From assembly GCA_021845685.1 (NCBI GenBank), contig JAJZVN010000011.1:1-58358 (forward strand): a stretch of 58,358 bases of DNA, in the 5' to 3' direction. Both the position numbers and the translations under genes were made by a program. The stretch comes from a bacterium. GTDB taxonomy: Bacteria; SZUA-79; Acidulodesulfobacterales; Acidulodesulfobacteraceae. The notes beneath the pieces were generated by a model that searched no databases, was not told where the DNA came from, and saw only the letters and a program-made list of their open reading frames with translations. This document shows, piece after piece, positions 1-8,585 of this stretch. Position 1 is the stretch's first letter. The number at the start of each line of letters is the position of its first letter.

Positions 1-28
1 ATATTGATTAATTTTATTTTATAAACAA

Positions 29-282
29 TATATTTATAGGTAATAATTATTTTTATATGCAATATGTATAATAAATAACTTTGTAAATGATAACAAAAAG
101 CAAGAAGTCTTAAATATAAGCAACTTGAGTAAATATTATTTTAGCTATAGTTCTTTATATTTATAGTTAATAATTATTTTTATATGCAATATGTATAATA
201 AATAACTTTATGGATGATAACAAAAAGCAAGAAGTCTTAAATATAAGCAACTTGAGTAAATATTATTTTAGCTATAGTTCTT
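29..282. repeat. 127-bp tandem duplication of the 5' end of the OppF-like gene
   Basis: Positions 29-155 and 156-282 are direct copies with an exact offset of 127 bases. They cover the upstream region and the first ~24 codons of the ABC ATPase gene. I count four differences. Three lie in the four bases over the start codon: copy 1 reads GTAA at 83-86 where copy 2 reads ATGG at 210-213. Only the second copy can therefore start the gene. The first copy could keep a duplicated promoter. Confidence 0.9.
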
Positions 283-1208
283 TATTTAATGTTAGAAAAA
301 ATATTATAAGGGCTGTAGATAATATTTCTTTTAAGGTTTATGAGGGAGATATTTTTTCAATTATAGGCGAAACCGGATGCGGGAAGTCAACATTGTCAAA
401 ATTAATTCTGGGACTTACAAATAAAACTTCAGGCGAAATTTTATATAAAGGCGATATATTAAATTATAATTTAAAAAAATTAAATTTGAGAAAAAAAATT
501 CAGATTGTATTTCAGGACCCGTATTATTCATTAAATCCCAAAAAAAAGATTTATAAAATTGTATCTTTGCCGGCAATAAAGAATAAAATGATTAAAAAAA
601 AAGATGCGTTGCATTATTCAATACAGATGTTGAAAAAGGTTGGTTTAGATGAAAATTATGTTTTTAAATTCCCGCATGAATTATCGGGAGGTCAGCGGCA
701 GAGAATATCTATAGCAAGAAGTTTATCCGTTAATCCAGAAATTCTTGTGCTTGATGAGCCTGTTTCCGCTCTTGACGTTTCTGTTTCCGCGCAAATTTTA
801 AATCTGCTTTTAGATTTACATGAAAAAGATAATTTAACTTATATATTTATAACCCACGATTTAAGGTTGGTAAGACATCTGGCAGATAAGGTCTGTGTTA
901 TGTACGGCGGAAAAATTATGGAGATATCCCCTGTAGACAGATTTTTTAAAGGCCCCGCGCATCCTTATTCAAAAGTTTTATTAGAATCTATATTGGCGTA
1001 CGGTCCGAAAAATATATTGCAATTTGCCGATGCCGATGGGAATATAAATAATATAAATCATATAAATGCAGGAATTCAAAAAAATAACCGCGGATGCGTA
1101 TATTATAATTTATGCAGCAGAAGACAGGATAAATGTATGAATAACGAACCTGAATTAAAAGAAAATGAAGATTATCGGATAAATTGTTTTTTCCCTTATA
1201 ATTTATAG
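210..1208 (+). CDS. oppF: Oligopeptide/dipeptide ABC transporter ATP-binding subunit (OppF/DppF type)
   Basis: Cytoplasmic ATPase that would drive peptide (or nickel/peptide-like) import with OppB/C-type permeases. The 332-residue protein has Walker A GETGCGKST near residue 53, a Q-loop (VFQDPYYSLNP), the signature LSGGQRQR near residue 150, Walker B ILVLDEP, and the H-loop THD. The C-terminus carries the oligopeptide-transporter tail with spaced cysteines (GCVYYNLC...C) that is typical of OppF/DppF. The length is normal for the family. The start at 210 follows the second copy of the duplicated leader; no good Shine-Dalgarno is visible. A DppC-like permease lies at the other end of the window (57.3 kb), but nothing shows that the two work together. 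Substrate is unknown. Confidence 0.9.
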   Translation: MDDNKKQEVLNISNLSKYYFSYSSLFNVRKNIIRAVDNISFKVYEGDIFSIIGETGCGKSTLSKLILGLTNKTSGEILYKGDILNYNLKKLNLRKKIQIVFQDPYYSLNPKKKIYKIVSLPAIKNKMIKKKDALHYSIQMLKKVGLDENYVFKFPHELSGGQRQRISIARSLSVNPEILVLDEPVSALDVSVSAQILNLLLDLHEKDNLTYIFITHDLRLVRHLADKVCVMYGGKIMEISPVDRFFKGPAHPYSKVLLESILAYGPKNILQFADADGNINNINHINAGIQKNNRGCVYYNLCSRRQDKCMNNEPELKENEDYRINCFFPYNL

Positions 1209-1210
1209 TT

Positions 1211-1296
1211 AACCCAAAATTGTCGATAGAAAATTTTAAGCCGTCAGTTTTTGAGCGGCTCACCCTCGTCCGAGAGGGCGAGGTAGTTCACCAACA
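1211..1296. mobile_element. Relic ends of two small mobile elements
   Basis: Just after the OppF-like gene, CCCAAAATTGTCGATAGAAA (1212-1231) matches one end of the inverted-repeat element seen complete at 15457-15621, but no partner end follows. Next comes a hairpin CCCTC...GAGGG followed by GCGAGGTAGTTCAC (to about 1292). That looks like the right end of an IS200/IS605-type element; the intact element at 30.8 kb ends in GTAGTTCAC. No transposase is present. Confidence 0.5.
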
Positions 1297-1314
1297 AAGG
1301 AAGACGTCAAATTA

Positions 1315-1869
1315 TCATTCTTCGTTATGATGATACGTCGTGTCTTCGTCTAAAATTGCTATAGTGTTAAAATTGTCGGAATAACTATCGTTTAATTTTT
1401 CTTTTTCCTCTTTCTCTATTTTGGATTTGCAAATTATACATAAATTAGAATAAGGAATAACAGATAACCTTTTTTTAGAAATTGTTTCTCCGCATTCATC
1501 GCATATTCCATATGTTCCGTCTTCAATTTTAGAAATAGCGCTATCTATCTCTCTAATTTTATTTCTTTCCCTATCTCCAAGCATATATGACAATTCGCGG
1601 TCTCTTTCGTTTGAAGAAATATCGTAAATATCGCCGCTTGGTTCGGACATATCTTTAGAAGAACCTTCTTTAACGCTCATATCTATTTCTTTCAGCAGAG
1701 CTTTTCTCATTTTAATTAAATTTTGTTTTATTTCAATAAGTTCTTCAGATGTGAAATCAGAACCATCTGAATTGACGATATCTTCACGTTGATTTTCTTC
1801 ATAAGAAGATATATCTGTATCGCCATCTATATTTATATTTTTATTTTCTTTGTTTATAATTTTCCTCAT
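1315..1869 (-). CDS. DksA/TraR-family C4 zinc-finger protein
   Basis: Probable RNA-polymerase-binding regulator of the DksA/TraR family. The C-terminal part has the four-cysteine zinc finger CDECG...CIICK preceded by YGIC, and the middle is helical and charged (coiled-coil-like). The N-terminus is acidic and poorly conserved. I chose the start at 1869 (MRKII): the Shine-Dalgarno TAAGGGAG at 1879-1886 is 9 nt from this ATG but only 3 nt from the in-frame ATG at 1875. A further in-frame ATG at 1902 lies upstream of that ribosome-binding site. At about 185 residues it is longer than E. coli DksA (151), because of the N-terminal extension. It is transcribed alone. True DksA versus a paralogue cannot be decided here. 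Confidence 0.85.
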   Translation of the reverse strand: MRKIINKENKNINIDGDTDISSYEENQREDIVNSDGSDFTSEELIEIKQNLIKMRKALLKEIDMSVKEGSSKDMSEPSGDIYDISSNERDRELSYMLGDRERNKIREIDSAISKIEDGTYGICDECGETISKKRLSVIPYSNLCIICKSKIEKEEKEKLNDSYSDNFNTIAILDEDTTYHHNEE

Positions 1870-2259
1870 GGTCATAATCTCCCTTAATTTAAAATTTAAC
1901 ATAATAAAATATACTGCAATTCAAATACAATTCAAATACAATGTAAAATTATATTGCAGTATCAAAGTATTATAATAAGTATTATATAAAATTTGTAAAT
2001 ATAATTATTTTATACTATTATATTGTAATATTTGTATTTCTAAAACTTAAAAAAATTTTATTTAGTATATATTTATTGAAAAATAAAATCAAGTTTTTTA
2101 GAATATTTAAATTTGTCTATATAATAAAATAATAAAATTTTATTATATATTCCCGTTCAGGCGGGAATGACTTTGAGGTATTTAAAAATTTATCCTTTTA
2201 TTTATTAATATTTTAATTAGTAATTAAATAAACATATTAATCATGAGGCAATTTTTATT
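1870..2259. other. Divergent intergenic region, no gene
   Basis: This AT-rich stretch separates the DksA-like gene and the dgt-like gene, which are transcribed divergently, so both promoters should lie here. The only structure I see is a repeat core at 2149-2172 (CCCGTTCAGGCGGGAATGAC). The same core occurs in the interspersed elements elsewhere in the window. No RNA gene is recognised. Confidence 0.5.
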
Positions 2260-3780
2260 ATGATTGAATCTTATAGCGATTTGAAGGATAGCGGCGGCAG
2301 AAATAAAGATTGTTTTAATGCGGAGCGGGTTTTTAATGATTGCAATTATAAAAAAAAAGAACCTTCCTTGAGGAGTTCTTTCTCTATAGATAGAGACAGA
2401 ATAATACATTCAAGTTCTTTTAGAAGATTAAGAAATAAAACTCAAGTATTCGGAGTATTCACTCTTGATTATTACAGAACAAGGCTTACTCATTCGCTTG
2501 AGGTATCGCAGATAGCCCGTTCTATTGCATCCAATATTAATAATAAATATGAATTAAATATTAATCTCGATCTTATGGAAGCCATATCTCTTGCGCATGA
2601 TATTGGACATCCTCCTTTCGGTCATCTTGGAGAAGAAATCATAAATTCTAAATTATTAGAATTAACTGAAGGAAGATGCGGTTTTGAAGCTAACGGACAG
2701 AATATCAGGATACTTAATTTTTTAGAAAAAAAATTATATGACGATAGCGAAGGAAAAATAAAATTATGCGGCTTAAACCCCTCTCTTAAAACTATTGACG
2801 GAATACTTAAATATAAACTCCCTTTTAAATTTTCAGATAAAAAAAATCATTTTATATATGATTCCGACGAGTTTATTTTAAGAAGACTGCATGGCAGCAA
2901 ATTTATCAATTTTATAGAAAATAATTATAATTTATTAAATTCTAATAATTCTGTAAAAGAATATTTTTTTGAATTGACAAGAAGTTTAGAATGCCAGATT
3001 CTCAATGCGGCGGATGACATCGCCTATGCAACGCACGATCTTGAAGACGGCGTGGAATCTAAATTAATAGATATAAACGAATATAATAAAATAAAATTTA
3101 ATTCTAATGAGAAAAATAAAAAAAGTATTGATGTTTTTTTTATTAATTTAGGTAATATTTTTAAAATAAATAATAGTAAAATGCCGCAGCTTGAAATAAA
3201 AATGAAATTGAAAGAATTTTTTTCAAATTATATATCAAAATTTATAATTAACATAGATATAATAGAAAGAAGAGATATTTTTAAATCCGCTAATTTTTTA
3301 TCTAAAAACAACGGTTTTTTTAAATCAGACAATGACAATACGGAACTTATCAATTTTTTTAATTTAATAGAAGACGGAATTCCAGGATTAGATATTAATA
3401 ATGACTATTCTTATAAATATAGCCTTATAGGAAAAAATAACATAAATGAAGAAATTAAAGCGCTAAAAATTATTTCATACAAATTAATAATGGAAAACAG
3501 AAATATCCTGCTTAACAGAAATAAAGCCCGACATATTTTAACTAAATTATTTGATAAGTTTTCGTCAAAAGAAAAATATGGGGAAGAAGAAGAGACGCTG
3601 AAACTTTACCCCGACGATTTTCAAGAGCTTTACAATAACGGTTTTTATGACGAATACAATGAAGACAAACTATATAAAATGTGCGCCGATTATATAAGCG
3701 GAATGACGGATTTATATGCTATGAAGCTATATTCTGCTATGTTTGAAACTGCAAATATTTCAGATTTATCGCCATTTTAA
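2260..3780 (+). CDS. dgt: dGTPase-like HD-domain triphosphohydrolase
   Basis: Probable deoxynucleoside triphosphate triphosphohydrolase (dNTP to nucleoside + tripolyphosphate), cytoplasmic. HD-superfamily metal ligands are visible: H in TRLTHSLEV (~78), HD in SLAHDIGHPPFGH (~113-114), and D in NAADDIAYATHDLEDG (~250). The arginine-rich segment SSSFRRLRNKTQVF before the first histidine is typical of the dGTPase family. The protein is 506 residues; the second half carries a charged, Asn/Lys-rich region of lower similarity. The start at ATG 2260 gives the usual N-terminus; GAGG about 12 nt upstream may serve as a weak ribosome-binding site. It stands alone between divergent and convergent neighbours. 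Substrate preference among dNTPs cannot be told. Confidence 0.88.
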   Translation: MIESYSDLKDSGGRNKDCFNAERVFNDCNYKKKEPSLRSSFSIDRDRIIHSSSFRRLRNKTQVFGVFTLDYYRTRLTHSLEVSQIARSIASNINNKYELNINLDLMEAISLAHDIGHPPFGHLGEEIINSKLLELTEGRCGFEANGQNIRILNFLEKKLYDDSEGKIKLCGLNPSLKTIDGILKYKLPFKFSDKKNHFIYDSDEFILRRLHGSKFINFIENNYNLLNSNNSVKEYFFELTRSLECQILNAADDIAYATHDLEDGVESKLIDINEYNKIKFNSNEKNKKSIDVFFINLGNIFKINNSKMPQLEIKMKLKEFFSNYISKFIINIDIIERRDIFKSANFLSKNNGFFKSDNDNTELINFFNLIEDGIPGLDINNDYSYKYSLIGKNNINEEIKALKIISYKLIMENRNILLNRNKARHILTKLFDKFSSKEKYGEEEETLKLYPDDFQELYNNGFYDEYNEDKLYKMCADYISGMTDLYAMKLYSAMFETANISDLSPF

Positions 3781-3795
3781 TTTTAAATTAATAAA

Positions 3796-4374
3796 TTAAT
3801 CCGGAAATAATGAAGATTCAATAAGCTCACATAAAATATGCCCGATTGTTATATGATATTCCTGAATTCTTGGGGTATTACATGACGGTATCATAATTAT
3901 ATTATCGCATAAATTAGCCATTTCGCCGCCGTCTTTACCTGTTAGACCCAATGTATAAATATTTAATTTTTTTGATATTTTTAATGCGTTAAGTATATTT
4001 TTAGAATTCCCAGATGTTGATATCCCTAGAAAAACATCTCCTTCTTTTGCATTTGCTTCAAGCTGTCTGGAGAAAACCACTGAAAAATCATAATCATTGG
4101 CTATTGCCGTTAAATTTGACGTGTTAACATTTAAAGATTCTGCAGGCAAAGCTTTTCTTTCTTTATAAAATCTTGAAACTAATTCTGCGGTTATATGTTG
4201 CGAGTCGGCGGCAGACCCGCCGTTTCCGGCTATAAAAAGTTTGCCCCCGTTTTGATAAGATTTTATAATCAATTCGGCGAATTTTTGTATTCTATTTATT
4301 GTGTCGTCATTTTCTAAAATAAGCTGATTTATTTCTTTTGATTCATTAAATCTTGAGCGTATAATTTCTTCCAT
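3796..4374 (-). CDS. gmhA: Phosphoheptose isomerase (sedoheptulose-7-phosphate isomerase)
   Basis: First step of ADP-heptose synthesis for the lipopolysaccharide inner core: sedoheptulose 7-phosphate to D-glycero-D-manno-heptose 7-phosphate. The 192-residue single SIS domain has the characteristic AGNGGSAADSQHITAELV (~49-66), LTAIANDYDFS, GISTSGNS phosphate loop (~118), LTGKDGG, and the C-terminal PRIQEYHITIGHILCE with the catalytic Glu/His. Length and motif order match GmhA fully. It lies 19 nt after the small transporter gene and is probably co-transcribed with it. It supports an outer membrane with heptose-containing LPS, as does lpxC at 49.3 kb. Confidence 0.95.
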   Translation of the reverse strand: MEEIIRSRFNESKEINQLILENDDTINRIQKFAELIIKSYQNGGKLFIAGNGGSAADSQHITAELVSRFYKERKALPAESLNVNTSNLTAIANDYDFSVVFSRQLEANAKEGDVFLGISTSGNSKNILNALKISKKLNIYTLGLTGKDGGEMANLCDNIIMIPSCNTPRIQEYHITIGHILCELIESSLFPD

Positions 4375-4393
4375 TTTTTTATAAATTATTGAA

Positions 4394-4780
4394 TTATTTA
4401 TTTACTTTATGTGTTGAAACTATAATATAAACCCCTGCAATAATTATAAATATACCTATCCACCTCTGGATTGTTATTGTTTCGGACAGCATAATTGCTG
4501 CAAGTAATACCGTAAGGATAATTCCTATGCTGACAAACGGGTATGCTGCGGAAAGGTCTATTTTCGACAATACGTTTATCCAGAAAAACATAGAAATAAG
4601 ATAAGATATTATTCCTGACAATACAAACACATTTAAAAACATATAAATAATTTTTATTGAAAATAAATTATTTATATGACCTATACTTTCCATTCCGTAT
4701 TTCATAAGAATCTGGGCAGCAACGCCCATAATAATAGAAATAAAAAGATAGAAATATACCGAATATTTTTTAGCATTCAT
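4394..4780 (-). CDS. Small EamA/SMR-like membrane transporter
   Basis: Inner-membrane protein of about 128 residues with four predicted transmembrane helices, in the drug/metabolite transporter superfamily (EmrE/ArnE-like half-size EamA proteins). Visible features are the first helix with GVAAQILMKYGM, then LSKIDLSAAYPFVSIGIILTVLLA and LSETITIQRWIGIFIIIAGV, which match the end of EamA domains. I chose the start at 4780 (MNAKKYS) because the first helix begins soon after, as in SMR proteins. An upstream ATG at 4828 would add 16 residues without a better ribosome site. Such half-size proteins usually act as dimers; a neighbour in LPS synthesis (gmhA) makes a lipid-linked sugar carrier role possible, but that is inference. 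Confidence 0.8.
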   Translation of the reverse strand: MNAKKYSVYFYLFISIIMGVAAQILMKYGMESIGHINNLFSIKIIYMFLNVFVLSGIISYLISMFFWINVLSKIDLSAAYPFVSIGIILTVLLAAIMLSETITIQRWIGIFIIIAGVYIIVSTHKVNK

Positions 4781-5029
4781 AATTATAGTATATAATAATA
4801 GCTCAAGGGGAAAATTATAGCAATGCATTTATTAAGTTTAATAAGTTTATAATATAATAAAAATTATATATTAATCAATATATTTAAGTATTCAACAAAC
4901 TCAATAAGTAGTAAAGGAATAAATAAATCAGATACTTATTTAACAAGATACTTATTTAACAAAATTGCCGATGGAAAATTTTATTAAAGTTAATATATAT
5001 AATAAAAACATTTAATATTGTAATATTAT

Positions 5030-5192
5030 CTTAAATCACCGTTAGAAATTATTAAAACTGATTCAGCATATGATAAATACTGGATTTCCGCTTTCGCGGA
5101 AATGACATCAAACAGGTTAAAATTTAAATCTTCGCAAAGTCATTCCTGCGTTGGCAGAAATCCATAAAAAGAAATTTCTAACGGTGATTTAA
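5030..5192. mobile_element. MITE-like element, family 1 (short form)
   Basis: An ~163-bp segment is bounded by inverted ends CTTAAATCACCGTTAGAAAT (5030) and its complement ending TCTAACGGTGATTTAAG (~5192). It has no coding capacity. The interior contains GATTCAGCATATGATAAATA and the palindromic core GGATTTCCGCTTTCGCGGAA. Related copies sit at 19.15, 48.79, 50.55 and 56.96 kb. The flanking gap 4781-5470 otherwise holds scattered motifs such as AATAAATCAGATACTT (~4918) and no gene. Confidence 0.8.
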
Positions 5193-5259
5193 GGTAATAA
5201 TATATTAATAAAATGATGTAGGAGGAGGTATCTGATTTATTTCATAAATATAAGAAAAC

Positions 5260-5345
5260 GAGAAAGGTGTCTGATTTTTTTCCGCTTAAGATATTTTTAT
5301 TTAGATTACAACCTTTATGCGGAAAAAAAATCAGACACCTTTCTC
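5260..5345. repeat. Long inverted repeat (26/27-bp arms)
   Basis: Left arm 5260-5285 begins GAGAAAGGTGTCTGATTTTT. Right arm 5319-5345 is its reverse complement with one extra A in the A-tract. The spacer is 33 nt. The short motif TCTGATTTATTT recurs nearby (5231) and, inverted, at 4918, 5418 and 37500. This looks like a REP-type or MITE-type palindrome rather than a terminator. No transposase adjoins it. Confidence 0.75.
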
Positions 5346-5470
5346 AGTTCAAATCATTATTATATTTAAATTTAAATTATATTTAAATATTCAACAAACT
5401 CAATAAGGAGTAAAGGAATAAATAAATCGGATACTTATTTCTTTTCGTTACTTTTGATCCGTTACTTTTT

Positions 5471-5824
5471 TTACTTTTTAGGAATAAGTTTTACATATTC
5501 GCAAGCTACGTTATCATATGATAATCTCAAGTTTATGCAAGCGTTTGCGCCTGACGGAGCGCTATCATTTATAACATTAAGAGCTTTGTCGTAACCGCTG
5601 AATCTTACATATTTTATATAACGTTTTGTACTATTATAAGCATGAACGGTTATAGCGCTTAAATGAACAAACTCCGTGCTGTAATCTGCAACAACCTTTT
5701 TACCCGGTATTTTGGATAGCATAGATATAAAAATATAGCTATGAGCAGATGCTTTTGTAATACCGCCAAAACATACAAAACCCGCTACAATAAACAATGC
5801 TAATAAAAGTTTTGGAATTTTCAT
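5471..5824 (-). CDS. Small exported protein of unknown function
   Basis: A 117-residue protein that I do not recognise. It begins with a clear Sec signal peptide (MKIPK, then a hydrophobic core, then KASA|HS), so the mature part of about 90 residues should be periplasmic or secreted. The mature part contains two cysteines (NACINL and NVACEY) that could form a disulfide. It ends in a short beta-rich segment (RYIKYVRFSGYDKAL...LRLSYDN). A strong Shine-Dalgarno (GGAGGTG) lies just upstream of the ATG at 5824, which supports real expression. It is monocistronic with no informative neighbours. Confidence 0.75.
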   Translation of the reverse strand: MKIPKLLLALFIVAGFVCFGGITKASAHSYIFISMLSKIPGKKVVADYSTEFVHLSAITVHAYNSTKRYIKYVRFSGYDKALNVINDSAPSGANACINLRLSYDNVACEYVKLIPKK

Positions 5825-6049
5825 CTTAACACCTCCATAAATTTATTATACTTTTTTTAAAAATAAGGCAAATGCCTATTTTTTAAAATAGCTTAAACCT
5901 TTTAGTTTTACTTAATTGTAAGTATATTTTTGCATAAACGGTAATTAATTTTTTATATATAAAATAAAAAATTAAAATAAACAAAAATTTTAATTGCTTA
6001 TGTTTTTCTATTTATTTTAGTGATGATTATATATAAATTATTTTAATGA

Positions 6050-6229
6050 TTAATGGTTGCTATTATGAGTAATAGGCGATTGTGCGCCGTAACCTTGTTT
6101 TGCAGCCAAATAACCCGTAGTTCCGGCTAACCCCCCGACTAATAACAAACCGCATCCCGTAAGAAAATTCATAACTACAATAACTAAGAAAATAAGCATA
6201 GCTAATTTGATTTTTTTAAATTTTTTCAT
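6050..6229 (-). CDS. Small lipoprotein with glycine-rich segment (59 aa)
   Basis: A very short gene preceded by a perfect Shine-Dalgarno AGGAGG (in AGGAGGATTAAAAA before the ATG at 6229). The product starts with Lys-rich MKKFKKIK, a hydrophobic stretch, and the lipobox LTGC (Cys at residue 26), so it should be a lipoprotein with a mature peptide of about 34 residues. After the cysteine comes GLLLVGGLAGTTGYLAAKQG, which resembles glycine-zipper small lipoproteins. The tail is polar, with SPITHNSNH before the TAA at 6050-6052. Function is unknown. It faces away from purH. Confidence 0.75.
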   Translation of the reverse strand: MKKFKKIKLAMLIFLVIVVMNFLTGCGLLLVGGLAGTTGYLAAKQGYGAQSPITHNSNH

Positions 6230-6392
6230 TTTTTAATCCTCCTGATTTAACATTTTTTTAATTAATAATTGAAATTATATTATGAATAAAGTATAATACA
6301 TAAAATTTTAAAATCAAGAATAATGCAATAAGAGTTTAATTTTAAAAAAATATATATAATAAATATTTAGTTATTTATATTATAACACTATT

Positions 6393-8363
6393 ATGGATAA
6401 AAAACAGAGCTATGAAAATACAATAAATAAATATGCTTTAATATCTGTTTTTGATAAAACAGGAATAGATGAACTTTCGGCATATTTGAGCATAACGGGT
6501 TATACTATCATAGCAACTGGCAATACTTATAATTATTTAAAAAATATTGCAGGGATAAAGTTAAAAAAAATAGATGAAATAACCAACTTTCCGGAAATTT
6601 TAAGCGGCAGGGTTAAAACTCTTCATCCTGCGGTTTTCGGAGGTATTCTTTCTTTAAGGGAAGACGAAAATCATTTAAGGGATTTAGCCGAAAACTCAAT
6701 AAATTTTATTGATTTTGTGATAGTCAATCTTTATCCATTCAAAGAAATGAAAGATAAAGATATAACTTTTGACGAGAAATTAGAATATATAGATATAGGC
6801 GGAGTTTCTTTATTGAGAGCGGCTGCTAAAAATTTTAAATATGTCACTGTATTGTCGGACCCGCGGCAATATGTCCAAATTATTCCTTATCTCAAAATGT
6901 GCGGTAATAAATTAACCGGCGAATTAAATTCTTGCGGACTTGATGCAGATAAATTTAATAGTATAAATAATTCAGAAAATGCAGCGTATAGCATAAATAA
7001 TGTAAATAATAAAAATAATATAAGTGCGGTAAATAAATCGGATATTAAAAATAACGAAAATGTCGAAATTCCTTTAAGTTTAAAATTTGGATTAGCGGTA
7101 GAAGTTTTTAAGCAAACAAGCGAATACGACGGTGAAATTTTTTCTTTTTTAAATTCGGAATTAAATTCTGAATATAAATCTCAGCATAATAACAATTTAA
7201 TATCACATGATGCTATATCCGAAGAAAACGGTAATTTTAATATTAACGGTGTTTTAAATTCTAAAAGTTTAGACGATGAAAGTTTAATTTTAAAATTAAA
7301 TAAAACTGAAACATTGCGATATGGGGAAAATCCGCATCAACAAGCTTCATTTTATGATATTAATATTATAAATAATAATATTAGCGGCAATAATAACAAC
7401 AATATTAATAATAAGATGAAGGTATGTATTAACCCGACCGATTTAAATAATTCAAATTTTATAAAACTATCGGGAAAAGCAATATCTTATAATAATTTGC
7501 TTGATATTGATTCGTGTTTAGATATTATAAGAGATTTTTATTTTCCCCCTTATAAAGAAGACAAACAAAATAAAGAAAATAAAAATAATAAAGAAAATAT
7601 CAAAGAATATTTTTCTGTAATAGTGAAACACACTAATCCTTGCGGAGCGGCAATAAGCGGTATTTCATTGAAAGATGCATTTATAAAGGCAAAAAAAGCC
7701 GATGAACTATCTTCTTACGGAGGCATTATAGGTTTTAACGGAACTCTTGATGAAGAAACGGCTTTAGAAATAAAACCTATGTTCGTAGAGGTAATAGTTG
7801 CGCCTGATTTTAAAGAAGAAGCGTTAGATATCTTAAAATCTAAGAAAAATACAATTATAATTAAAGTTTCCAAAGATTTTATTTTGTCGTCTTCCCAAGT
7901 TGTCTTGAGATCTGCGGCAGGAGGTATTTTAATTCAGGAAAAAGATATTCAAAAAGATGGAACATCAGGATTTAAAGTAGTTTCGGACATTAAACCCGAC
8001 GAATCTCAATTTAATGATTTGATATTTGCATGGAAGATTGCAAAACATGTAAAATCTAATGCGATTGTATATGCAAAAAACGGCGTTACGTGCGGTATCG
8101 GGGCAGGGCAGATGTCAAGAATAGACAGCGCAAAATTTGCTTATGAAAAGATGCTGTCTTCTTACGGAAGCAAAATAGAAGAATGCGTTATGGCGTCCGA
8201 CGGATTTTTTCCTTTTAAAGATTCAATAGAATATGCTAAAAAGATTGGAATTTCTGCTATCATTGAACCGGGAGGTTCCATAAGAGATAATGAAATAATT
8301 GAAGAGATTAATAAGTCTAAAATGGCCATTGTCTTCACAGGTATCAGGCATTTTAAACATTAA
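6393..8363 (+). CDS. purH: Bifunctional AICAR formyltransferase / IMP cyclohydrolase
   Basis: Catalyses the last two steps of de novo IMP synthesis. The N-terminal cyclohydrolase domain shows ISVFDKTGI, SGRVKTLHP (~72) and NLYPF. The formyltransferase domain shows LRYGENPHQQASFYD (~309), the catalytic VKHTNPCGA (~412), SSYGGIIGFNG, LRSAAGGIL, GAGQMSRIDS and the C-terminal FTGIRHFKH. At 656 residues it is about 130 longer than usual. The excess sits in Asn-rich low-complexity stretches at about residues 176-224, 255-297, 322-348 and 388-403, all between motifs. The usual His after KTLHP (VHGGIL) is Phe here. The start at ATG 6393 gives the normal N-terminus although no Shine-Dalgarno is visible. 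It heads the run purH-purD-purE. Confidence 0.97.
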   Translation: MDKKQSYENTINKYALISVFDKTGIDELSAYLSITGYTIIATGNTYNYLKNIAGIKLKKIDEITNFPEILSGRVKTLHPAVFGGILSLREDENHLRDLAENSINFIDFVIVNLYPFKEMKDKDITFDEKLEYIDIGGVSLLRAAAKNFKYVTVLSDPRQYVQIIPYLKMCGNKLTGELNSCGLDADKFNSINNSENAAYSINNVNNKNNISAVNKSDIKNNENVEIPLSLKFGLAVEVFKQTSEYDGEIFSFLNSELNSEYKSQHNNNLISHDAISEENGNFNINGVLNSKSLDDESLILKLNKTETLRYGENPHQQASFYDINIINNNISGNNNNNINNKMKVCINPTDLNNSNFIKLSGKAISYNNLLDIDSCLDIIRDFYFPPYKEDKQNKENKNNKENIKEYFSVIVKHTNPCGAAISGISLKDAFIKAKKADELSSYGGIIGFNGTLDEETALEIKPMFVEVIVAPDFKEEALDILKSKKNTIIIKVSKDFILSSSQVVLRSAAGGILIQEKDIQKDGTSGFKVVSDIKPDESQFNDLIFAWKIAKHVKSNAIVYAKNGVTCGIGAGQMSRIDSAKFAYEKMLSSYGSKIEECVMASDGFFPFKDSIEYAKKIGISAIIEPGGSIRDNEIIEEINKSKMAIVFTGIRHFKH

Positions 8364-8397
8364 AAAAATGGTTATTTCTTATAATTTTATTGATATA

Positions 8398-8480
8398 CTT
8401 TAATCCTTGCGTAGAAATTTATTTTCTGGATTCCCGCCTACGCGGGAATGACTTTGAAAGGATTTATCGTTTCACCCAAT
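8398..8480. repeat. Degenerate interspersed repeat between purH and purD
   Basis: TTTAATCCTTGCGTAGAAAT is followed by the core GGATTCCCGCCTACGCGGGA and ATGACTTTGAAAGGATTTAT. This is the left half of the repeats found complete elsewhere (for example 26.95-27.18 kb). A clear right end is missing. Confidence 0.55.
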
Positions 8481-8585
8481 AGGTAAATATATTAAAAATA
8501 GAATTTTGGCAAAATAATTAATGTAATATCAGGTTGCTATAAACAACCGATATATTGAATTAAACCTGTTAAATTAATAATAATT

